Source: CAYTYZ01 sp964442385 | GTDB lineage: Bacteria; Patescibacteriota; Microgenomatia; UBA12405 | NCBI GenBank assembly: GCA_964442385.1 | Contig: CAYTYZ010000007.1 | Location: 1-54,709 of the forward strand | Direction: 5' to 3' | DNA: 54,709 nt | Shown here: positions 48,606-54,709 of the stretch, piece by piece | How positions within the stretch are numbered: position 1 is the first letter of the stretch | Layout: the number at the start of each line of letters is the position of its first letter | Program-made: the position numbers and the translations under genes | Notes under the pieces: generated by a model | The model's input: the letters and a program-made list of their open reading frames with translations, nothing else | Database searches by the model: none | What the model was told of the DNA's origin: nothing

Positions 48606-50325
48606 TTATGATTTTTATGCCAGTTTCTTTTAGCTGGGATTCTCTTAATTCCGATGGAGCATTCATAAGTACATCAACCCCATTGCTGTTTAATGGAAAG
48701 GCATAAACATCTCGAATGTTGGGTTCATCGATTAGAACCATAAAATAACGGTCGATGCCAATGGCAAAGCCACCATGAGGTGGAGCACCATAATGAAAGG
48801 CTTGGTACATTCCACCAAACCTTTTTAGCACCTCGTCCCGGCCATAACCAACCATTTCAAAGGCTTTGACCATAGTTTCTGGCTCGTGATTGCGAATTGA
48901 ACCTGACAAGATTTCATAGCCATTAAGAGCCAAATCATACTGATCAGAAAGAATTTTTAGAGGCTCTGGATTGTCAAAAGCGGCTCGTCCCCCCTTGGGC
49001 ATCGAAAAAGGATTATGGCCAAAATCCAAAGCTTTGGTTTCTTCATTGATTTCGAAAAAAGGAAAATCACAGATCCAAGCAAAGGCCAATAGATTGGGAT
49101 CTTTTAGATTTAGGATGTCGCCTAGTTTACTACGGACATGGCCCAGAACCTTGCAGGCTGATTCATATTTGTCGGCAGTAAAAAATAATGTATCGCCAGT
49201 TTTCAACTCTAATTTGTCCTTAAGTTCCGAAAAAGATGTGGCTATGAATTTGGCAATACCAGACTCGAAACCATCTGCACCAACTTTGGTATAAGCCAAA
49301 CCTTTGGCTCCCTTTTCTTTGGCAAAATCTTCGAGTTCATTAATTTGGCTTCTGGTAAAATCTACATTTTTGACGACAAGGCATTTTATAACTGGGGCTG
49401 AATTAAAAACATTGAATTCGGTCTTACCTTTCAAAAAGGTTACATCTTGCAACTTTAAATCAAACCTAATATCAGGCTTGTCGCTTCCATAAGTGTCCAT
49501 TGATTCTTGGTAAGTGAGCCTGGTAAAAGGAAAATCCTTGATAGTTTTTTGGGGTGCTACTGACTGATAAGTGTCTTTGATCATATTTTCTACAACTGAA
49601 AATATTTCATCCCGAGTGGGGAAACTTATTTCCACATCAATTTGGTAAAAAATCCCATAATGGCGATCTGCTCTGGGATCTTCGTCCCTTGCACAGGGAG
49701 CAATTTGAAAATATCTGTCAACTCCAGCTACCATCAATAACTGTTTAAATTGCTGAGGGGCTTGGGGCAAAACATAGAATTTGCCAGGATGAATTCGGGA
49801 AGGAATAATAAAATCCCTAGCGCCTTCGGGTGAAGAACTGGTCAGAAGTGGGGTGGTAACTTCTGTAAAGTTTTGGGCGTCAAACCAGTTTCTGACGGCG
49901 AGCATATATTTGTGGCGCAGCTTCATAATATTTTGCAACCTGGGTCGGCGAAGATCGACAAAACGATATTTTAGTCTGGTGTTTTCTTCTAGTAACCTAC
50001 CATCACTGTCTGTATCAAATGGCGGAACTTCGGATTTATTGATTATTTCAACTTTACTGGCCACTATCTCGATGCTTCCGGTTTCCATATGAGGGTTTAC
50101 CAACTTCTTGTCCCTGGCCTGCACAGTTCCTGTAATAGCTACTACCCATTCACGACCTACTTTTTGAGCTGAGGTTTGGGGAACAACAACTTGAACAATA
50201 CCAGACCAGTCACGTAACTCCAAAAAGACAAGACTGCCATGGTCTCTAATGTTGGCTACCCAACCTTTAAGAAGTACCTCCTCGCCAATTTTTTCTAAAC
50301 ACTTTTTGACTAATATGCGTTGCAT
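48598..50325 (-). CDS. aspS: aspartyl-tRNA synthetase
   Basis: About 575 aa from ATG 50325; the frame upstream to 50358 lies inside the T-box terminator and is not coding. OB-fold anticodon domain (about 1-95), then class II motifs: FVDLRRP, TSSSPEGARDFI, QAPQQFKQLLM, FQIAPCARDEDPRADR and the GAD insert, ending with GIDRYFMVL. Length matches bacterial AspRS with the GAD domain. It may be the non-discriminating type. A T-box leader precedes it; no clear Shine-Dalgarno is seen. Confidence 0.95.
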   Translation of the reverse strand: MQRILVKKCLEKIGEEVLLKGWVANIRDHGSLVFLELRDWSGIVQVVVPQTSAQKVGREWVVAITGTVQARDKKLVNPHMETGSIEIVASKVEIINKSEVPPFDTDSDGRLLEENTRLKYRFVDLRRPRLQNIMKLRHKYMLAVRNWFDAQNFTEVTTPLLTSSSPEGARDFIIPSRIHPGKFYVLPQAPQQFKQLLMVAGVDRYFQIAPCARDEDPRADRHYGIFYQIDVEISFPTRDEIFSVVENMIKDTYQSVAPQKTIKDFPFTRLTYQESMDTYGSDKPDIRFDLKLQDVTFLKGKTEFNVFNSAPVIKCLVVKNVDFTRSQINELEDFAKEKGAKGLAYTKVGADGFESGIAKFIATSFSELKDKLELKTGDTLFFTADKYESACKVLGHVRSKLGDILNLKDPNLLAFAWICDFPFFEINEETKALDFGHNPFSMPKGGRAAFDNPEPLKILSDQYDLALNGYEILSGSIRNHEPETMVKAFEMVGYGRDEVLKRFGGMYQAFHYGAPPHGGFAIGIDRYFMVLIDEPNIRDVYAFPLNSNGVDVLMNAPSELRESQLKETGIKIIND

Positions 50326-50510
50326 AATTTTTTTCAAACAACTAAAAAGCCCTTGCAAACCCGCTTTAAAACGGACTTACAAGGGCCTTGGGAGGGGCGG
50401 TGCCACCTTGTGTTGTACTCTTTTATTTTGCAAAAGTTTGCCAGGGTAATTGTCACAGGTTACCACTTTTACTAGATTATGTATTTTATCAGCAGATGGG
50501 GCCTAGTCAA
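50326..50510 (-). promoter_or_regulatory. T-box riboswitch and promoter of aspS
   Basis: TTGACT (50505-50510), 16-bp spacer and TAAAAT (50483-50488) form the promoter (minus strand). The T-box sequence AAGGTGGCACCGC is at 50397-50409. The antiterminator pairs ACAAGG (50406-50411) with CCTTGT (50379-50384). The latter lies in the 5' arm of a 15-bp terminator stem (50349-50363 with 50372-50386) that ends in five T (50344-50348). A small stem, AAAAGT/ACTTTT outside and GGTAA/TTACC inside, presents a GAC aspartate codon (50452-50454). The whole leader is only about 150 nt. Confidence 0.85.
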
Positions 50511-50525
50511 GTTGTATACTGAGAT

Positions 50526-51101
50526 ATGACTAACAAATCTTATATCCCAAAGGCTCGCAACCTAGCTTTGGAAATACATGGACCAGAAATAGTTACTACA
50601 GTTTCTGGATACAAAAGGCCAAAAACTCTGCACATGCAGCAGGTAGCTGATTTTGTACTTATGGCCGGTGGCAACGACGACGAAATTGCCAGTGCTTGGC
50701 TGCATGATACCGTGGAAGACAGCGATACCACTATAGAATTTATTAAATTAGAATTTAGCAATACGATTGCAGAAATAGTGTTAGGCTTGACTGACCCTAC
50801 TAACTACAAAGGATTACCACTTCTAGAACGAAAACAATTGCAAGCTAATAGGCTCTTAAATTTGAGTAAAAGTAACAGACTTATTAAGTTGGCAGATCAA
50901 ACGTCCAATCTTCATGCACTTGCCCTTGACCCAACTGCTGATATGACTCCTATGGAGTGCAAGGATTACGCAACGGGGGCCAATATTATTGCCAAGGCTT
51001 GTACAGGCATTAGTCCGGTATTGGACCAGCTTTTTGAGAGAGTATATGANNNNNNNNNNATGAAATGTGTATGGAAAGATATGGAGAGGAAAAATAATTA
51101 A
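50526..51101 (+). CDS. HD-domain protein with assembly gap
   Basis: About 191 codons, with 10 N at 51050-51059 that make the C-terminal frame uncertain. A metal-binding HD pair appears in WLHDTVEDS with an upstream His in LHMQQVADFV, as in the hydrolase half of (p)ppGpp synthetase/SpoT-like or small MazG-like HD proteins. The size fits a small alarmone or nucleotide hydrolase. TATACT (50515-50520) lies 5 bases before the ATG. Confidence 0.8.
   Translation: MTNKSYIPKARNLALEIHGPEIVTTVSGYKRPKTLHMQQVADFVLMAGGNDDEIASAWLHDTVEDSDTTIEFIKLEFSNTIAEIVLGLTDPTNYKGLPLLERKQLQANRLLNLSKSNRLIKLADQTSNLHALALDPTADMTPMECKDYATGANIIAKACTGISPVLDQLFERVYXXXXMKCVWKDMERKNN
51050..51059. other. assembly gap of 10 N
   Basis: Ten N near the 3' end of the HD gene. 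The size is likely a placeholder, so the frame across it is uncertain. Confidence 1.
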
Positions 51102-52702
51102 TTGATGGATTTAATTATTAGCTGAGGTTTGGTCGTGTTGTTCCAGGTGTTGGCACCAAGTTTGGCAACAAAACAGATGCTATCCCCTATTTTTAGGGCA
51201 AAGTCTTTTTCAGATGCACTAAATCTAAGAGCCTCGAGATTGTTATCCAGTACAAGCTTTAAATGTTTACCATCTTTGCCAAGAATATTTTTAGATCTGA
51301 CGATGGCATTTTCAAATAAAAACAATGGCTCGGTGTTTTCTATACCAAAAGGAGACAGGGAATCTATTGCTTTGATATTTTCAAGAGTTACAGCCGATAT
51401 ATCCATTTTTGCATCTACAATTAGCTTGGGTTCTAAAATTATATTTACTAATTTAGATTTAACGATATGATGTATCTTTTTTGTAAATTCGGGTATATTA
51501 ACTTCCTCTATGCTAAATCCAGCCGCCAGAGCATGCCCACCTAGATCGATGCACAGATGCCTGACTTCTTCTAAACAAGCTGTGATATGAAGTTCTGGAA
51601 TAGAGCGACAAGACCCTTTGCAGATACCGTCAACTCTGGTTACTACTATACTGGGTTTGTAATATTTCTCGGTAAGTTTTCCGGCAATAAGCCCAATAAC
51701 TCCCGGGTGAAGATCTGGTTTATAAACAAATAATATTTTTTTGGAAGTATCGATAAGGGTCTCGATAGATTCAAGTGCTTCTGTTTGAACTACTTGCCTA
51801 TCAGTATTTAGTTGCCCTAGCCGCTCGGAATATTTTGCGGCCAGGGTTTCGGTTGGTGAACAAAGTAGCCTGAGAGCATCGGTGGGATCGTCTAGTCTAC
51901 CCGAGGCATTTAGCCTGGGGGCCAAGCTGTAGGCTATATCATAAACTCCTATTGCTTTGGCAGCTAGCCCCGATGAGTTGATTAGTGCTTGGATGCCAAA
52001 ATTCCTGGATTTAGTAAAAAAAGGCAATCCATGAACTACGATGCTACGATTGATGCCGATCAACGGCATGCAATCAGAAACAACACCGACAGTGGCCAGT
52101 TCCAGACGGCTTGTGTCATCAAACTGGCGGGCTACTAGCCAAGCCAGAGCTGAAGCTGAACTAACAGTCGAGTGTAATATATACTTTACATCTGGAACAG
52201 CTCCTCCAGACATGTGGTGATCAATAATCATTACTTCAATACCAGATTCTTGCAGTTTTTTAATCTCCTTTTTGGCAGAAATGCCATTGTCTATAGTTAT
52301 AACTAGATCAGGCTGAAAAGATTTTTCTTTGGCAAAGCGAAAAACAGAACTGGCTTTGATACCATAACCATCTTTTTCCCGATGCGGGGTAAACGGGAGT
52401 AGGTTTTTAAAATATTTTGATAATGACAAATATAAAAGGGCCGTAGAGCAAACACCATCAGCATCATAATCGCCATAAATAAGAATATTTTTATCTCGAT
52501 AGCTTTTTAGGTGAGAAATAAAAGCACTAAAAACCTCTGGAGAGATGGCAAAATCGGCCGGTGTAGCATTAGGGGCGGGAGGTGTGAGAAATTCTGCCAG
52601 ATTGGTTATATTGCGATTAGTAGCAAGAAGAGATAGCAGTCCGGATGGCAAAGTAGAAGAATTAATTATTTGCTGTGATTTTAGTACAATTTTTTTATTC
52701 AC
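51098..52702 (-). CDS. recJ: single-stranded-DNA exonuclease RecJ
   Basis: About 534 aa from GTG 52702, a few bases after a minus -10 (52707-52712 or 52710-52715); the frame upstream overlaps the divergent cca gene. DHH motifs ILIYGDYDADGVCST and IIDHHMSGG, then the DHHA1 part with GGHALAAGFS. It degrades single-stranded DNA 5' to 3' in recombination and mismatch repair. The size is slightly below typical RecJ (about 570). The end touches the convergent HD gene. Confidence 0.93.
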   Translation of the reverse strand: MNKKIVLKSQQIINSSTLPSGLLSLLATNRNITNLAEFLTPPAPNATPADFAISPEVFSAFISHLKSYRDKNILIYGDYDADGVCSTALLYLSLSKYFKNLLPFTPHREKDGYGIKASSVFRFAKEKSFQPDLVITIDNGISAKKEIKKLQESGIEVMIIDHHMSGGAVPDVKYILHSTVSSASALAWLVARQFDDTSRLELATVGVVSDCMPLIGINRSIVVHGLPFFTKSRNFGIQALINSSGLAAKAIGVYDIAYSLAPRLNASGRLDDPTDALRLLCSPTETLAAKYSERLGQLNTDRQVVQTEALESIETLIDTSKKILFVYKPDLHPGVIGLIAGKLTEKYYKPSIVVTRVDGICKGSCRSIPELHITACLEEVRHLCIDLGGHALAAGFSIEEVNIPEFTKKIHHIVKSKLVNIILEPKLIVDAKMDISAVTLENIKAIDSLSPFGIENTEPLFLFENAIVRSKNILGKDGKHLKLVLDNNLEALRFSASEKDFALKIGDSICFVAKLGANTWNNTTKPQLIIKSIN

Positions 52703-52720
52703 TTGAATTATAATAGACGT
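52703..52720. promoter_or_regulatory. overlapping divergent -10 boxes between recJ and cca
   Basis: Plus TATAAT (52709-52714) is 6 bases before ATG 52721, and minus TATAAT (52707-52712) is 4 bases before GTG 52702. Only 18 bases separate the start codons and the boxes overlap by four. Confidence 0.6.
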
Positions 52721-54055
52721 ATGAAGATTGCCTTGCAATTACCAGAAAATGTAGCCAAGCTGGCCAGGGTTTTTGATACAGCGGGTGCCGAAGTTTTTGT
52801 AGTGGGTGGCGCCGTAAGAGATCTGCTGATGAACCGAGTTGTTAACGATTGGGACTTTGCAACTAGTTTGCCACCTAGTGAAATACAAAAACTGTTTCCA
52901 AAGAACAGTTTTTACAATAACGAATATGGTACTGTTGGAGTAGTTTTTGGAGAAGAAGTTTATGAAGTAACTACTTATCGAACCGAACAAGATTATGATG
53001 ATAATAGACATCCAAAGACGGTGTCTTGGGGTAAAAGTATACAAGAGGACTTGCAAAGAAGGGATCTGACCATAAACGCAATTGCCCTAAAAATTGAACA
53101 TGATGGCTGCCTGATAATAGACCCCTACGGGGGAATAAGGGACTTGAAAAATAGAATTGTAAAAGCAGTAGGTAAGCCACAAGAAAGATTTGCAGAAGAT
53201 GCACTTCGTATGATGAGAGCTATACGAATTGCTTGCCAATTGGAGTTTGAAATTGACAAAGATACGGCCGAAGGCATAAAAGCTAATGCTAAAAGCATTG
53301 AAAAAATATCTGCAGAAAGAGTACGCGATGAGCTACTAAAACTTTTAGCAACCAAAAGAGCAGATACTGGCATGGTACTTTTAAAAGAAACAGGTCTTTT
53401 GGAATTTATAATTCCAGAACTTTTGGCAGGGGTTGGAATGGAACAAAGAGGACATCATATTTATGATGTGTGGGTGCATAGCCTGAAAGCCCTCAAAAAT
53501 TGTGACAGCAGTAATCCAATTACTAGACTAGCTACCCTGCTCCATGACATTGGCAAGCCACCTACTATGAAGATAGTAAACGGGGTGCGCACTTTTCATT
53601 CTCATGAGGTGGTCGGCCCTAGAATGGCAGTTAAAATAGGTAAAAGGCTAAAGCTTTCCAATGAGCAGTTAGACCAGTTATTTCGGCTGGTCCGTTGGCA
53701 TATGTTTACGGTTGAAGAAACTCAAACCGATAGTGCGGTTCGAAGGTTTATTCGCAATGTAACAGTCCCTTATTTGCAAGAAATGATATCGCTGAGACGT
53801 GCTGACCGGATTGGCAGTGGGGCTAGGGAAACTAGTTGGAGGTGGAAAGCCTTTCAGGAACGGCTAATAGAGGTGCAAAAACAACCTTTTTCAGTAAAAG
53901 ATCTAAAGATTGACGGCAACGATGTGATGAAGATTCTTAATATTAAGCCTGGTAGAAAAGTAGGTGAAACATTGGCCAAAATCTTTGCCGAAGTTGAAAA
54001 AGATCCGAAACTAAACGAGCGTGAAGTGCTACTTGAAATGATTAAAACTAATTAG
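52721..54055 (+). CDS. cca: CCA-adding tRNA nucleotidyltransferase
   Basis: About 444 aa from ATG 52721, 6 bases after TATAAT. Pol-beta-type motifs GGAVRDLLM and DWDFATS (catalytic Asp), RRDLTINAIA and the RMMRAIRIA segment belong to the class II family. A C-terminal HD domain shows LLHDIGKP and HSHEV. It adds CCA to tRNA 3' ends; the tRNA-Gln gene here lacks CCA, so it is needed. The 3' end overlaps the convergent 201-aa gene by 8 bases. Confidence 0.95.
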   Translation: MKIALQLPENVAKLARVFDTAGAEVFVVGGAVRDLLMNRVVNDWDFATSLPPSEIQKLFPKNSFYNNEYGTVGVVFGEEVYEVTTYRTEQDYDDNRHPKTVSWGKSIQEDLQRRDLTINAIALKIEHDGCLIIDPYGGIRDLKNRIVKAVGKPQERFAEDALRMMRAIRIACQLEFEIDKDTAEGIKANAKSIEKISAERVRDELLKLLATKRADTGMVLLKETGLLEFIIPELLAGVGMEQRGHHIYDVWVHSLKALKNCDSSNPITRLATLLHDIGKPPTMKIVNGVRTFHSHEVVGPRMAVKIGKRLKLSNEQLDQLFRLVRWHMFTVEETQTDSAVRRFIRNVTVPYLQEMISLRRADRIGSGARETSWRWKAFQERLIEVQKQPFSVKDLKIDGNDVMKILNIKPGRKVGETLAKIFAEVEKDPKLNEREVLLEMIKTN

Positions 54056-54653
54056 TTTTTAATTCAAACTTGTCTAGTGACAGGTTCACTTGTTCAATTT
54101 CTTTTTTGGTTTCGTCGTAACGAGATCTACTGTCAAAATATTTTGCCATAACTATATACAACTTCTTTTCTGTTTTATTCCAGGCAAAATGGTATTTTAC
54201 TACTACTGAATCATTTATTCCCTCTCCGACAATTTTCTTTTCTGATAAGAAGCAGTGTTGGGTACCACCTGTTGTGGTTGACTGTATTTCTATTTCAGTC
54301 TTAGACTTTAAGTATTTATTAACTAAGTTGGAACAAACTTGATTTGATGAACTATTTGATGTCAAATCTTCTTCTAATCGAGTCAAAGACAATCCTTCAC
54401 CAACGTCGGCAAATCTATCATCTGGAAATGAATAAAAAGATAAGGCTGTTTTTGAAATAATGGTAGGGTCCTGGGCCTTGAAGCCTGTTGGATAATAAAA
54501 CACATACCTATCGGTTACTATTTTTTCCTGAGTTGTGGATATAATTTTTTGATTTGATGTGGTAACTTTGGGTTTGCTAATAGAAACATAACCAAAACGT
54601 AAAATTAGGCCAACTAATAATAGTATAATTACAAAAAAACTTTTTTTATTCAT
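54048..54653 (-). CDS. membrane-anchored protein of unknown function, 201 aa
   Basis: 201 aa with one N-terminal membrane segment (about 7-25) and an external domain with two Cys. A TATAAA lies 8 bases before the start. No family is recognised. The plan, an anchored beta-helix external domain of about 160 residues, resembles the 41625-42257 protein, with no clear sequence match seen. Confidence 0.65.
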   Translation of the reverse strand: MNKKSFFVIILLLVGLILRFGYVSISKPKVTTSNQKIISTTQEKIVTDRYVFYYPTGFKAQDPTIISKTALSFYSFPDDRFADVGEGLSLTRLEEDLTSNSSSNQVCSNLVNKYLKSKTEIEIQSTTTGGTQHCFLSEKKIVGEGINDSVVVKYHFAWNKTEKKLYIVMAKYFDSRSRYDETKKEIEQVNLSLDKFELKTN

Positions 54654-54689
54654 GTTATTTTTTTATATTTCTTGATTTAAGCCAGACGA

Positions 54690-54707
54690 CCATCGGGACG
54701 GCGATGG
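54690..54707. repeat. short hairpin at the window's right edge
   Basis: CCATCG and CGATGG arms around a 6-base spacer, more G/C-rich than the surrounding DNA. It could be the end of a GC-rich element or a terminator that continues beyond the window. Nothing more can be said. Confidence 0.3.
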
Positions 54708-54709
54708 CA

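Noticed and set aside
50349..50358. Upstream start of aspS at 50358
   Set aside because: That TTG lies in the T-box terminator stem, so the ATG at 50325 is the sensible start.
1..54709. CRISPR array, rRNA operon or insertion sequence
   Set aside because: I saw no spaced direct repeats of 25-40 bases, no rRNA-like sequence and no transposase frame; the repeats found are promoter and terminator cassettes or coding repeats.

Overview
The window is a gene-dense, AT-rich bacterial chromosome fragment with two runs of N (36629-36716 and 51050-51059), so it comes from a draft or metagenomic assembly. I infer a Candidate Phyla Radiation (Patescibacteria) bacterium, probably of the Microgenomates/Katanobacteria kind. 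The reasons are the small, tightly packed genes, a peptidoglycan gene set with sortase-, CAP- and VanZ-type surface proteins, a short Obg without C-terminal domain, and many unrecognised one-TM proteins. No rRNA or ribosomal protein gene is present to settle this. TGA is used as an ordinary stop.

Layout. 1-2700: tandem, separately promoted cassettes for small membrane proteins (minus strand), with duplicated promoters, leaders and terminators. 2695-10183: lon, then an era-led operon with a Gld-type ABC system and a YtxH-like protein. 10170-13773: obgE, trxA, murB, murD. 13877-16236: a three-gene ABC exporter. 16205-20868: dus, two small genes, an RRM protein, a lipoprotein, a metallo-hydrolase, an unknown protein, tRNA-Gln and a Nudix hydrolase. 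20930-21570: decayed sequence with a multi-stop pseudogene and a Nudix gene fragment. 21575-26113: an operon of a TrpD-like transferase, a HAD phosphatase, a nucleoside hydrolase, a TrpR repressor and an M20 peptidase. 26331-30855: an acetyltransferase, a DMT-type transporter, trpS and two unknown proteins with long leaders. 30972-44374: a P-loop protein, lipoproteins, RRM, uppP, a RecB/Cas4-like nuclease, PAP2, an ABC half-transporter, a DsbA-like oxidoreductase, a DPM1/GtrA glycosyltransferase, a sortase, trmD, CAP and VanZ. 44367-54653: a Pro/Thr-rich surface protein, gltX, a D,D-carboxypeptidase, aspS behind a T-box, an HD protein, recJ and cca.

Three regulatory themes stand out. First, more than twenty housekeeping genes have a -10 hexamer ending 4-8 bases before the start codon, so they are probably transcribed as leaderless mRNAs; several divergent pairs share overlapping -10 boxes. 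Second, a smaller set (small membrane proteins, transporter, trpS, two unknown proteins) has long leaders with a boxA-like GTTCTTTAA element, usually a hairpin, and a proper Shine-Dalgarno. Third, there is a coherent tryptophan theme. A TrpR with conserved ligand and DNA-reading residues is encoded in an operon preceded by a near copy of the E. coli trp operator. A related box overlaps a -10 of trpS. The transporter and trpS share a leader element whose two complementary arms lie exactly 41 nt apart in both. aspS is preceded by a complete-looking T-box antiterminator/terminator with a very small specifier stem.
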